A stretch of DNA of 64,000 nucleotides from Hyphomicrobium sp. ghe19 (lineage in GTDB: Bacteria > Pseudomonadota > Alphaproteobacteria > Rhizobiales > Hyphomicrobiaceae). Below the pieces are notes generated by a model. It did not search any database. It worked only from the letters and a program-made list of their open reading frames with translations, and had not been told where the DNA came from. The first letter of the stretch is position 1. The number at the start of each line of letters is the position of its first letter. The position numbers were made by a program, and so were the translations under genes. Of this stretch, positions 15,076 to 23,762 are shown piece after piece. The DNA lies in the NCBI RefSeq assembly GCF_902712875.1, contig NZ_LR743509.1:310001-374000 (forward strand), written 5' to 3'.

Positions 15076-16593
15076 TTAACGCTCCGCCATATCCGGCGCG
15101 GCTCGCACGCGCTGGATCAGCATGGCCGCCGTACTCGCCACTGTTTCACCGGCGCTGAGCGATTGCCATTCCGTCTGCGTCGCACTGTTTACCTGTTGTC
15201 GTAAGACGCTTGGCGTTGCATCGGAGGGATCTCCAACCCGATGACTCACGCGATCAATAAGCAGCTCGAGCGGCGCATCCAGCCAGAAGCCATTGAAGGG
15301 AATGGTCTGAGGCACCACCGCTTCAATCCGTTGCCGGTCTGCAGCGCGATCAAAGACGGCATCGGCGATAACGGCGTGCCCGCTTTTCAGATACGTTGCC
15401 GCTATTCTCGCTTGTTCCGCATAAACGCGCTTTGACACGCTCGGTTGATAGGCCTCAGGCGGTAAACGCGTTTCTGCCGGCACGCCGTATAAGCGCTTGC
15501 GAATTCGATCGCTGGAAAGCACACGGGCCCCTGGTGGATTTCCCAATCGATGGGCGGCCGCGGCGGCTACGGATGACTTCCCGGAACCGCTAAGGCCACC
15601 GACCGCAACGAGCTGCGGTGGACTGACAGTCAACAGATCGCCTGCAAGGTCAAAATAGGCGCGGGCTTCCTTGAGCGCAGCTGCGTTTCTATCCGTGACT
15701 TGGACGGCAGAGACATGCGCGCGAACAGAAGCACGAACAGCCATGAAGAAAGGCAAGAGAGCGACTCCGTCATCTTCATCAGCAGTATCGAAATAGCGAT
15801 TGAACACCCAGTTTGCTTCGGGGCGAAGTCCCCGGCCCCATAAATCCATGAGCAGAAAGGCAAGATCATAAAGCACGTCGATGGTGGCCAGATCCTCATC
15901 GAATTCCAGGCAGTCGAAAAGCGTGGGATTGCCATCAAGCAGGCAGACGTTTCGGAGGTGCAGATCTCCATGGCAACGGCGCACTTTGCCCGATCTCTCC
16001 CGCTCATCGAGTAACCACCCCAACCGGTCGAGGGTCGCCTTGAAATTCATTTCAAGGACGTGCGCCTGCTCTGCGCTGAATATTCCCGCAGCCCTGATCG
16101 ATTCGGAATTCCCATTCAGGACAGCCGTCATGATCTCGCGGCCAGATCGCCGATGATCGATTGCTGCATATCGATGGAAGTCTGCGATAGCGAGTGCCGT
16201 CTTGGTGAGGAGTTCAGGGCCGAGTTCGTTCCGCTCAGCGATTTGGCTGAAGAGATCCCGCTGATCGAAGCGCACCATTTCAACAACCGAATCGACCAAT
16301 TCGCCGGTCCCGTCGAATGTCAGGCTGCCGCTCTCGTCGCGTGTGATGCGTCGCACGGCAACATAAAGGGACGGTGCGGTTCGCCGATTAAGCTCCAGTT
16401 CTCGTAAGCACGCAGAGAGACGCTGGCTCGCTGTAGAGAAATCCAAATAGGGGAAGCATACGGAACGTTTAAGTTTAAAAGCCCGTCCACCGCTCAGGAT
16501 AATTATGGAGATGTGCGTGTCGTGTCGTTCGGTAAGGTCCGATAGGCTTGAGAGGAAATCAATGACGTCGCTTTGATCGTGCCCAGTCGTCAT
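15076..16593 (-). CDS. Bifunctional aminoglycoside phosphotransferase-like / P-loop kinase fusion
   Basis: A 505-residue two-domain protein. The N-terminal half has the APH/choline kinase fold with the catalytic loop HGDLHLRNVCLLDG near residue 210 and FDCLEFDEDLATIDVLYDLA after it. The C-terminal half is an AAA/zeta-toxin-like P-loop kinase with VGGLSGSGKSSVAAAAA (Walker A, about residue 330). This architecture is known in proteobacterial stress clusters; the natural substrate is not known, and antibiotic resistance should not be assumed. It is divergent from the BON-domain gene at 16781 with a FixK-type box in between. Confidence 0.85.
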   Translation of the reverse strand: MTTGHDQSDVIDFLSSLSDLTERHDTHISIIILSGGRAFKLKRSVCFPYLDFSTASQRLSACLRELELNRRTAPSLYVAVRRITRDESGSLTFDGTGELVDSVVEMVRFDQRDLFSQIAERNELGPELLTKTALAIADFHRYAAIDHRRSGREIMTAVLNGNSESIRAAGIFSAEQAHVLEMNFKATLDRLGWLLDERERSGKVRRCHGDLHLRNVCLLDGNPTLFDCLEFDEDLATIDVLYDLAFLLMDLWGRGLRPEANWVFNRYFDTADEDDGVALLPFFMAVRASVRAHVSAVQVTDRNAAALKEARAYFDLAGDLLTVSPPQLVAVGGLSGSGKSSVAAAAAHRLGNPPGARVLSSDRIRKRLYGVPAETRLPPEAYQPSVSKRVYAEQARIAATYLKSGHAVIADAVFDRAADRQRIEAVVPQTIPFNGFWLDAPLELLIDRVSHRVGDPSDATPSVLRQQVNSATQTEWQSLSAGETVASTAAMLIQRVRAAPDMAER

Positions 16594-16703
16594 TGTTATT
16601 GCCGTTTCGAGTCGAGTTCTGTCGCAAGGCTCGGCTAACGTCGCCGCGCGGCTTGGCCTAAGAACATAAATCGATAGCTTAAAATAAAATGTCTACGTGA
16701 GGT

Positions 16704-16717
16704 TTGATCCAACGCAA
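16704..16717. promoter_or_regulatory. FixK2-type box upstream of BON-domain gene
   Basis: TTGATCCAACGCAA fits TTG[AC]-N6-[TG]CAA, the FixK2/FNR half-site pattern. It lies 64 bp before the BON gene and about 110 bp before the divergent kinase-fusion gene. Confidence 0.45.
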
Positions 16718-16780
16718 GGCGAGTTTTGACTTGCTGCTCTATGTAGCGGTTTTTTCTATTGTTGAGCGGAGGATACTTCA

Positions 16781-17434
16781 ATGAATGATGCCCAGCTTCG
16801 CCAGTACGTCATCGACGAGCTTGAATTCGAACCCAGCATCGACGCAACAAATATTGGGGTCGCTGCCGACGACGGTATCATAACCTTGACGGGGCACGTT
16901 CGAAGCTATGCCGAGAAGGTTGCCGCGCTTTGGGCTGTACGGCGAGTTAGAGGCGTACGAGCTGTCGCACAGGAAATCGAGGTGCGCTATCCCGGAGAGG
17001 ACACGACGTCTGACGAGGAAATTGCGAAGCGCGTTCTCAGTGTTTTGAAATGGCACGCCATGATCCCGCACGAAGACGTCAAAGTGACCGTTGAAAAAGG
17101 ATGGGTAAACCTCAGCGGCACCGTAGACTGGCATTACCAGAAGAAAGCCGTGGACGACGCCATCAGGAAATTGCAGGGCGTCATCGGTGTCACCAACTCC
17201 ATATCTGTCAAGGCGTCGGTTCAGCCAGTAGACGTCAAGAAGAAGATCGAGGCCGCATTGGCTCGAAACGCGCAGGTAGAGGCGAACGCCATTCGCGTCA
17301 ACGTCTCGGACGGTAATCACGTGAGCCTCGAAGGCATTGTCGACAGTTGGGAAGATCACGACGTCGTCGAGAATGCGGCGTGGTCGGTCCCCGGAGTTCA
17401 ATGGGTCGACGACCGTTTGACCGTCTCGTCATGA
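16781..17434 (+). CDS. Triple BON-domain protein
   Basis: A 217-residue soluble protein made of three BON domains of about 65-70 residues each, starting near residues 3, 73 and 145. Each has the pattern of a helix, then a strand with an invariant Gly (DGIITLTGHVRSYAEK; KGWVNLSGTVDWHYQKK; GNHVSLEGIVDSWEDH) ending in a VxGVxxVxxxI/L strand. BON domains bind phospholipid membranes or partners; OsmY is the best-known relative. No signal peptide is seen, unlike OsmY. AGCGGAGGA 9-12 nt upstream supports the start. Confidence 0.9.
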   Translation: MNDAQLRQYVIDELEFEPSIDATNIGVAADDGIITLTGHVRSYAEKVAALWAVRRVRGVRAVAQEIEVRYPGEDTTSDEEIAKRVLSVLKWHAMIPHEDVKVTVEKGWVNLSGTVDWHYQKKAVDDAIRKLQGVIGVTNSISVKASVQPVDVKKKIEAALARNAQVEANAIRVNVSDGNHVSLEGIVDSWEDHDVVENAAWSVPGVQWVDDRLTVSS

Positions 17435-17664
17435 GTGAGCCGCGGGTGTCTCGGTGCCGACGTCAATTCCTGCGAGACAGCTTCATTGAAATGGCTCAGC
17501 AACCTCCGTCATCTGAGGTGTCTGAGACATTGGGGTCGGAAGACATTTCGAATATAATTCCGGCCGGAATGGACCTGTCAGACTTCATGATCGGCTCGCC
17601 TGGGCATGTTCTTATTGGCCGGCGTGCGGATGATTGCCATAAATCAATTGAGCCGAGCCGCTAG
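17431..17664 (+). CDS. Doubtful small ORF overlapping BON gene stop
   Basis: A 77-residue frame whose ATG overlaps the BON stop codon (ATGA), which would permit translational coupling. The product (MSEPRVSRCRRQFLRDSF...) matches no family I know. No separate ribosome site is evident. It may simply be an open frame in the 270-bp gap before the P-type ATPase. Confidence 0.25.
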   Translation: MSEPRVSRCRRQFLRDSFIEMAQQPPSSEVSETLGSEDISNIIPAGMDLSDFMIGSPGHVLIGRRADDCHKSIEPSR

Positions 17665-17708
17665 CAGCTATTGTGCACGGGCAAAGAGCGCTGGACGGAG
17701 CAACGGGC

Positions 17709-20273
17709 GTGAGGCACGAGCGGTTACGTCGGGACGATCAAGAGGGCGATCGGCCGAGATTCTGGACATCTCTCAACGAAGACGTCTTCCTCGCGCTCAG
17801 AGCGCGACCTGAAGGCCTAACTTCAGTAGAAGCCGAAGACCGGTTCGCGCGCTACGGCGCAAACATCGCGGTGGCCAGCGTACGACGGAGCCTCGTCCTC
17901 AAACTCGTGAGGAGGCTCACCGAGCCACTGGTCGCCATTCTCCTCATCGCAGGGGCGATTTCGGGTGCGATAGGCGACTGGCAAAGCTTCGTCATCATCG
18001 TCGTCATCGTCTTGTTTTCCGTCACTCTGGACATGGTCCAAGAGCAGAAGGCGGAATTCGCCGTCGATGCGCTGAAACGCTCGGTTGCCGTCCGGGCCTC
18101 CGTCCGCCGCGACGGACAGACGGTTGAGCTGCCGGTCACGGATATCGTCCCTGGCGACGTAGTCGAACTTCGTGTCGGCGATCTTGTGCCTGCGGATGGT
18201 ATCATTATCGCGAGCCGGGCAGCACTCGCCAACGAGGCAGTTCTGACAGGGGAACCTTATCCCGTCGAGAAGCGGCTCGGACCATGCGACGGCCTCTCCC
18301 CCGCGGACGCCTTCAACGCGCTGTTTGGAGGAACCAGCCTCGTCGGCGGCGAAGCCGTCTTGCTCGTGGTGGCGACGGGCGGGGCTACGCGCTTCGGGGC
18401 CATTGCGGCTTCGATTCAAGAGATCGCGGCGCCGACGGCCTTCGAGCAGGGCGTCCATGCACTCGGCATGCTGATTTTGCGGCTGACGGGGTTTCTTGTC
18501 CTCTTTGTGCTGCTCACCCAGCTGGTCAATCATGGCCTCACTCTTGAAAGCTTTTTATTCGCTGTGGCGCTGGCCGTTGGTTTGACGCCTGAACTTCTTC
18601 CTATGGTGATCACCGTTACGCTCTCGCGCGGGGCGATGCGGATGGCCGATCGTAAGGTCGTCGTCAAGCGGCTGTCAGCTATTCACGATCTCGGCGCGAT
18701 GGATATCCTCTGCACTGATAAGACCGGCACGCTGACGGAGGCGAAGATCGCACACACCGGCAGCTTTGGCATCGACGGCGCAAAAAGCAATCGTGTTACC
18801 GAGCTGGCATGCTTGAACAGTCACTTCGCGAGCGGCATGCGCAGCGCCTTGGACGATGCTCTCATGCGCGACACGTGCGCTTCATTCCAAGACTGGCGCC
18901 ACGTCGACGATCTGCCGTTCGACTTCAACCGGCGCCGATGCTCGATCTTGATCGCGCGCGGCAACGAACAGGAGATGATCACAAAAGGCGCCCCGGAATC
19001 TCTCCTCTCCCTGTGCAGTCAGGCGGAGACTGCAGAAGGTACTGTCGTTCCGCTCGATGCCGCGCTGAGGATGAAACTCATCGGCCTCATCGAGGCCAAG
19101 GGCCGGGAGGGTGTCCGCCTGCTCGGCGTGGCGCGGCAGCCGATAGCGGCGGGTCGCCATCATATTGAACTCACTGACGAAGCCGATCTTATATTCGTGG
19201 GCTGTGCGGCTTTCCTCGATCCGCCCAAGTTTTCGGCAACGAAGACCGTTGCCCGTCTCGCAGAGGCAGGCGTACGCGTGAAGGTCGTCTCGGGTGATGC
19301 TGCGCCCGTTGTCCAGCATCTCGTCGAAACGCTGAGGCTTCCGGCTCGGGGAATGATCGCGGGAGAGGAAATAGCGGCCTTGAGCCAAGCTGCTCTTATC
19401 TCCAGGGCCCAGGAAGTCGATCTTTTCGTTCGGGTATCGCCGGATCAGAAGAACCGTATCGTCCAGGCCCTGCGCTCCGCCGGCCATACGGTTGGTTTCC
19501 TCGGCGACGGCATAAACGATGCGCCCGCCATTCATGCAGCCGACGTCGGTCTGTCCGTCGATGGCGGAACCGAAGTGGCGCGCGAAGCTGCCGACATCAT
19601 TCTGCTTGCGCCCGATCTTGGCGTGCTTGCGGACGGCGTAGCTGAGGGCCGGCGTACATACGCAAACATCATGAAATACGTGCGGATGGGGACGAGTTCG
19701 AACTTCGGCAACATGCTTTCGATGGCATTCGCTTCGCTGTTCCTGCCTTTCCTGCCACTGGCGTCGATACAAATTCTTCTCAACAACCTCATCTATGACT
19801 TTTCCGAAATCGGTATCCCCTTCGATTCCGCCGATCCGGAGGATCTCGCTCGGCCGAAGACCTGGGATATGAATGCCGTGCTCCGCTTCACGCTGATCAT
19901 GGGCCTTCTGTCATCTCTGTTCGATGCCGCGACTTTTGCGCTGCTTCGGATAGGTTTCGATGCGAACGTCAGCGAATTTCGGACGGCGTGGTTCGTCGAG
20001 TCGATCGCGACGCAGATCCTTGTCATCTTCATCATCCGCACGGCACAGCCGTTTTGGGTGAGCCGGCCTCATCCAGTCCTCGTCACCACGTCACTTGGGG
20101 CGTTGGCCGTTGCGCTCATGGTGGCGTTAACGCCTCAGGGCGGCATCGTCGGCTTCGTGCCTCTGCCGGCTTCAATTCTTGCCGCGATCACCGGCATAAC
20201 TCTGCTCTATCTTGCGAGCGCCGAAGCGCTGAAGCACGTGGCTGTTTCGCCGCAACGGCAGAAGAAACCTTAA
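17709..20273 (+). CDS. P3B-type Mg2+-translocating P-type ATPase (MgtA-like)
   Basis: A polytopic P-type ATPase of 854 residues from the GTG at 17709 (GGAG 8 nt upstream; GTG at 17673 lacks a site). Motifs in order: actuator TGEPYPVEK (TGE retained, next residue Pro); TM4 ALAVGLTPELLPMVITVTLSRGA as in MgtA; phosphorylation motif DKTGTLT near residue 336; KGAPE nucleotide site; GDGINDAPA hinge; and the late-TM signature NNLIYDFSEIGIPFDSAD, close to the MgtA QNxxYDxSQxxIPFD motif. It probably imports Mg2+ at the inner membrane. An mgtA-type leader was not recognised. Confidence 0.87.
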   Translation: MRHERLRRDDQEGDRPRFWTSLNEDVFLALRARPEGLTSVEAEDRFARYGANIAVASVRRSLVLKLVRRLTEPLVAILLIAGAISGAIGDWQSFVIIVVIVLFSVTLDMVQEQKAEFAVDALKRSVAVRASVRRDGQTVELPVTDIVPGDVVELRVGDLVPADGIIIASRAALANEAVLTGEPYPVEKRLGPCDGLSPADAFNALFGGTSLVGGEAVLLVVATGGATRFGAIAASIQEIAAPTAFEQGVHALGMLILRLTGFLVLFVLLTQLVNHGLTLESFLFAVALAVGLTPELLPMVITVTLSRGAMRMADRKVVVKRLSAIHDLGAMDILCTDKTGTLTEAKIAHTGSFGIDGAKSNRVTELACLNSHFASGMRSALDDALMRDTCASFQDWRHVDDLPFDFNRRRCSILIARGNEQEMITKGAPESLLSLCSQAETAEGTVVPLDAALRMKLIGLIEAKGREGVRLLGVARQPIAAGRHHIELTDEADLIFVGCAAFLDPPKFSATKTVARLAEAGVRVKVVSGDAAPVVQHLVETLRLPARGMIAGEEIAALSQAALISRAQEVDLFVRVSPDQKNRIVQALRSAGHTVGFLGDGINDAPAIHAADVGLSVDGGTEVAREAADIILLAPDLGVLADGVAEGRRTYANIMKYVRMGTSSNFGNMLSMAFASLFLPFLPLASIQILLNNLIYDFSEIGIPFDSADPEDLARPKTWDMNAVLRFTLIMGLLSSLFDAATFALLRIGFDANVSEFRTAWFVESIATQILVIFIIRTAQPFWVSRPHPVLVTTSLGALAVALMVALTPQGGIVGFVPLPASILAAITGITLLYLASAEALKHVAVSPQRQKKP

Positions 20274-20374
20274 GGATATCGGGGGTCGAGCCAATAAACA
20301 TTGATCAAGGCTCTAGTGCACCGGTGGCCCATCTTTTAAAGAGAAGGGAGCGCCATCATCGAAGGTCTTTGACC

Positions 20375-20860
20375 GTGAACCTGCGACGTCTCACTCAAGA
20401 TATCGATAGATTGTCAGCTGCCGATGCCGTCGTTGTAAACAGTTATGCGCATTATATCTTGAAAAAGTCGGCGCTCTGCGCGCTTTCCGCGTTTATGGCA
20501 ATTTGCGGCCTCGGATTGTTGGAGCTCGCTTCGTTTTGGCTTTTTGAGCCGTCCTTTGGTCCCGTTGGAGCCGTGGCTGTTCTGGGCGCCTTCAACGTGT
20601 TCGTGGCACTTTTGATTTTTTCAGTTGCGGTATTGCTCAAACCTGGCCGCGAACTTTCTTTCGCGCTCACCATGCGAAAATCGGCAATACAGGAACTGGA
20701 ACAAGACGTTTCGCCGATGGCCGGCAGACTCGATGCCTCTGCATATACGATGGGCGAAGCGATGATATCGGCGGTCGTCTTACCACTACTGGTGACGCTG
20801 CTCCGAAATTTTAAGACTGCACAGTCTGCCAAAACCGAATTAGCCGAAACAGAGAAATGA
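20375..20860 (+). CDS. Two-helix membrane protein, unknown function
   Basis: A 161-residue protein starting GTG (GAAGG 9 nt upstream). After a short polar helix come two hydrophobic segments (ALCALSAFMAICGLGLLELASFWLF and PVGAVAVLGAFNVFVALLIFSVAVLL), then a polar C-terminal region with a third weaker hydrophobic stretch (MISAVVLPLLVTLL). The layout recalls phage-holin-like DUF1469 proteins, but similarity is not firm. It lies between the Mg2+ ATPase and the convergent acyl-CoA synthetase gene. Confidence 0.65.
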   Translation: MNLRRLTQDIDRLSAADAVVVNSYAHYILKKSALCALSAFMAICGLGLLELASFWLFEPSFGPVGAVAVLGAFNVFVALLIFSVAVLLKPGRELSFALTMRKSAIQELEQDVSPMAGRLDASAYTMGEAMISAVVLPLLVTLLRNFKTAQSAKTELAETEK

Positions 20861-20879
20861 ATATCGATTTCTCGACCAC

Positions 20880-23585
20880 CTAAGACAGGTTCGCACGAGC
20901 GGTGACGCCTTGAGGATGCCAGACGACTTCTCGAACAGATGGATCGTCCGGGATCGTGTGCAACTTGAAGCCAAGTTCGTCCGCCATCGTGAGCATCTGC
21001 CGGTTCTCAATGTGCACAAGTCCAAACAACTCCGTCACTCCTTCGGAACGCGCGTAACTCATCAGCGCGTTCATGAGATGCCGGCCAAGACCGTGGCTAT
21101 GCAGGTCGGATCTGACGAGCACGCCGAACTCACCTCGGGTCCGATCAGGTTCCAGAATGAGGCGTGACACACCGAGCAGGTCGCCGGAGTCCTTCTTTAT
21201 CGCAACAAATGCCATTTCTCTTGCGTAGTCGATCTGTGTCAGCGTCGCTAAAAACGAATGCGGAAACGCACTCCGGCCCGTAAAGAAGCGAAGTCGTATG
21301 TCGTCCGGTGATATGCGGGCGAAGAATGGCCCGTAGCGCGGTTCGTCGTCTGGGCGGACCGCCCGCAGCGTAATCTCGCCAATGCCATCGATGGTGATCG
21401 TTTTTTGCAACCCTGAGGGATAGGGCCGGATAGCGAGTTCGTGTCTTGGGCTAATCCGCTCATCGGCGAGCTTTAGCCGCGCGTCGATCGCTATCACGCC
21501 GTTCTCGTCGACCAATAATGGATTGATATCCAATTCGCGGATTTCGAGGTGACGGATAATGAGGTCGCTCACGCGCACCAATACATCGGCGACGGCGTTG
21601 ATATCGGATGCAGGCCGGTCGCGATATCCGGCAAGCAAGCGAGAGATGCGGGTCTCAGCTATCATCTGGCGGGCGAGAAGGTTATCGAGCGGCGGCAACG
21701 CGAGGGCACTATCGTTGATGACTTCAACAGCGACGCCACCGGCGCCGAACAACATCATGGGGCCGAATGTTTCATCGACGTTCATCCCGACGATGATTTC
21801 GAGCGCATTTGGCCTGCTGATCATGGGTTCAATGGTAAATCCATCGATGCGCGCGTCCGGCAGCTTAGTCTTGATGTGCGCCAGCATCTCCACTGCCGCC
21901 TGTTCTGCGGATACAGCGCTCTCCAGTCCGAGGTGCACGCCCCCGACATCGGATTTGTGCGAGATATCGGGCGACGCAATCTTGATCACGCAAGCCTGAG
22001 CCTGCTTCAGCACGTCAGAGGCGATGGTTCGAACCTCGGCGGGAGTCTTTGCCAGCGTCGCCTTGTTGGTCGGGATACCATAGGCTGCCAGGATCGTTTT
22101 TGTTTCGAGCGCTGACGCCACCGTGCGTCCGGCCCCGAGGATGCGTTGAATTTCCTCAGCCGCGTCTTCCGGCTGGTAGCTCCGCTCTTCGGCGGCAACG
22201 GTCGGCGTCTGCATCAATTCAGTTTGGGCTCGCGCATAATCGACCAGCTGCATGAAACCGGTAACTGCTTCGGACGTCGTCGCGAATGTCGGGATATTGT
22301 TTGCCGTGAATAGCTCGCGCGGTTCCCTTGCGACCGGCTCTCCGAGCCAGCACGTGATGACAGGCTTTGGCGGGCTGCTGTCGCGGCGATTCAGATTGAT
22401 TTCGTCGATCACGGCAGTCGCTGCGTCACGCGCCGGCGTGATCGCGGTCGGACAGTGCAAAACAAGAACGGCGTCGGACTGCGGATCTTGGAGAAGTTCG
22501 TGAAGCGCATCTGTGTACCGCTTCGGAGTGGCGTCGCCGATGATGTCGACAGGATTGCCGTGCGACCAGGTTGGCGGAAGCACTTTGTTGAGCGCTGCTG
22601 TCGTCTTGATATCGAGCTTCGCCAGGACGCCCTCGGCATCCTGCAATTCGTCGGCAGCGAGGACGCCGGCACCGCCGCCGTTCGTCAGGATTGCCAATCG
22701 TTCGCCGTCGAGCTTTGGTGCGTGGGCGAGAATTTCTGCGGCCGCGAAAAGTTCGTCGAGCGTTTTGACACGTAGCAAACCCGAACGGCGAAACGCAGCA
22801 TCATAGGCAGCATCAGAGCCAGCCAACGCGCCAGTGTGCGAAAGAGCGGCACGGGCTCCGCCGGAGTGGCGGCCGCTCTTGACGACAACAACGGGCTTCA
22901 ATCTTGCTGCGCGGCGTGCGGCAGACAGAAACTTTGGGGCGTGCGTAACGGCCTCGACATAGAGCAGAATAGCGCGGCTAGACCGCTCGGTCGCGAGATA
23001 GTCGAGCATGTCGCCCAGGTCGATGTCTGCCATTTCTCCCAGGGACACCACATGTGAGAAGCCGATCTCACGAGCAGCCGCCCAGTCAATGATCGCGGTT
23101 ATCAGCGCGCCAGATTGCGATACGAAAGCCAAATCGCCAGCCAGCGGAGCCCGATGCGCAAAGCTCGCATTGAGGCCGATCTGTGGAGCCATAAGGCCGA
23201 TGCAGTTCGGGCCGAGGATGCGCAGACAATTGGGACGAGCAGCTTCGAGCATCTCTTTCGATCTTGGGCCGAGACCCGCCGTCAATACGACAGCAGCGCG
23301 TGTTCCTTTGCGGCCGAGGTCGGCGATTATTCCAGGTACCGCGGCAGGCGGTGCAGCGACGACCGCCAAGTCAGGCGGCTCACCGAGATCGTTCACCGAG
23401 CCGTAGCAGTGGCGCCCATCGACCTCTGAGTGATTGGGATTAACCAGGGTGATGTCGCCTGCAAAGCCCGCTGCCGAGAGATTGCGCATCACCGTGAGCC
23501 CCACAGAGCCTGGCTTCGAACTGGCGCCAATCAATGCGACGGATTTTGGCGCCATCAGATGAGTGAGATTTCGTATGGTCATCAC
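20880..23585 (-). CDS. Fused ADP-forming acyl-CoA synthetase and GNAT acetyltransferase (Pat-like)
   Basis: A 901-residue protein with the order CoA-binding domain (about 10-140, VALIGASSKPGSVGLTVMRN), succinyl-CoA-ligase-like domains (about 150-460), ATP-grasp (about 490-710, VIKIASPDISHKSDVGGVHLGL), and a C-terminal GNAT domain (about 730-890, acetyl-CoA site VRSDLHSHGLGRHLMNALM). Such fusions are protein lysine acetyltransferases of the Pat/Pka type and inactivate acetyl-CoA synthetase and related enzymes; the synthetase part is often non-catalytic. It is divergent from the PHA synthase with a near-perfect FNR/FixK box between them, implying oxygen-responsive control. Confidence 0.9.
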   Translation of the reverse strand: MMTIRNLTHLMAPKSVALIGASSKPGSVGLTVMRNLSAAGFAGDITLVNPNHSEVDGRHCYGSVNDLGEPPDLAVVAAPPAAVPGIIADLGRKGTRAAVVLTAGLGPRSKEMLEAARPNCLRILGPNCIGLMAPQIGLNASFAHRAPLAGDLAFVSQSGALITAIIDWAAAREIGFSHVVSLGEMADIDLGDMLDYLATERSSRAILLYVEAVTHAPKFLSAARRAARLKPVVVVKSGRHSGGARAALSHTGALAGSDAAYDAAFRRSGLLRVKTLDELFAAAEILAHAPKLDGERLAILTNGGGAGVLAADELQDAEGVLAKLDIKTTAALNKVLPPTWSHGNPVDIIGDATPKRYTDALHELLQDPQSDAVLVLHCPTAITPARDAATAVIDEINLNRRDSSPPKPVITCWLGEPVAREPRELFTANNIPTFATTSEAVTGFMQLVDYARAQTELMQTPTVAAEERSYQPEDAAEEIQRILGAGRTVASALETKTILAAYGIPTNKATLAKTPAEVRTIASDVLKQAQACVIKIASPDISHKSDVGGVHLGLESAVSAEQAAVEMLAHIKTKLPDARIDGFTIEPMISRPNALEIIVGMNVDETFGPMMLFGAGGVAVEVINDSALALPPLDNLLARQMIAETRISRLLAGYRDRPASDINAVADVLVRVSDLIIRHLEIRELDINPLLVDENGVIAIDARLKLADERISPRHELAIRPYPSGLQKTITIDGIGEITLRAVRPDDEPRYGPFFARISPDDIRLRFFTGRSAFPHSFLATLTQIDYAREMAFVAIKKDSGDLLGVSRLILEPDRTRGEFGVLVRSDLHSHGLGRHLMNALMSYARSEGVTELFGLVHIENRQMLTMADELGFKLHTIPDDPSVREVVWHPQGVTARANLS

Positions 23586-23647
23586 GTTCCTTCGCTCGTA
23601 GCGCGTTCGTCCCTGCCGACGGTTTAGACGGCACGGTCGAGCGGCAG

Positions 23648-23661
23648 TTGATTTGGATCAA
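23648..23661. promoter_or_regulatory. FNR/FixK box between acyl-CoA synthetase-GNAT and phaC
   Basis: TTGATTTGGATCAA is a perfect TTGAT-N4-ATCAA palindrome. It lies 63 bp from the start of the minus-strand gene and 102 bp from the PHA synthase start, so one CRP/FNR-family regulator could control both. Confidence 0.8.
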
Positions 23662-23762
23662 CCCCTAACGCCGGTCGTTTAGCCTTCTTTGACGTGGCTC
23701 AATTCCCTTGGCGCAGATTGTTCCTATTGAGTATTCTGAGCATCAGTCTTGGAGAAGTTGCC

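Noticed and set aside
20299..20312. TTGATCAAGG near the end of the Mg2+ ATPase gene as a possible FNR box
   Set aside because: The two half sites abut without the required 4-bp spacer (TTGATCAA), so it does not fit the FNR/FixK pattern.
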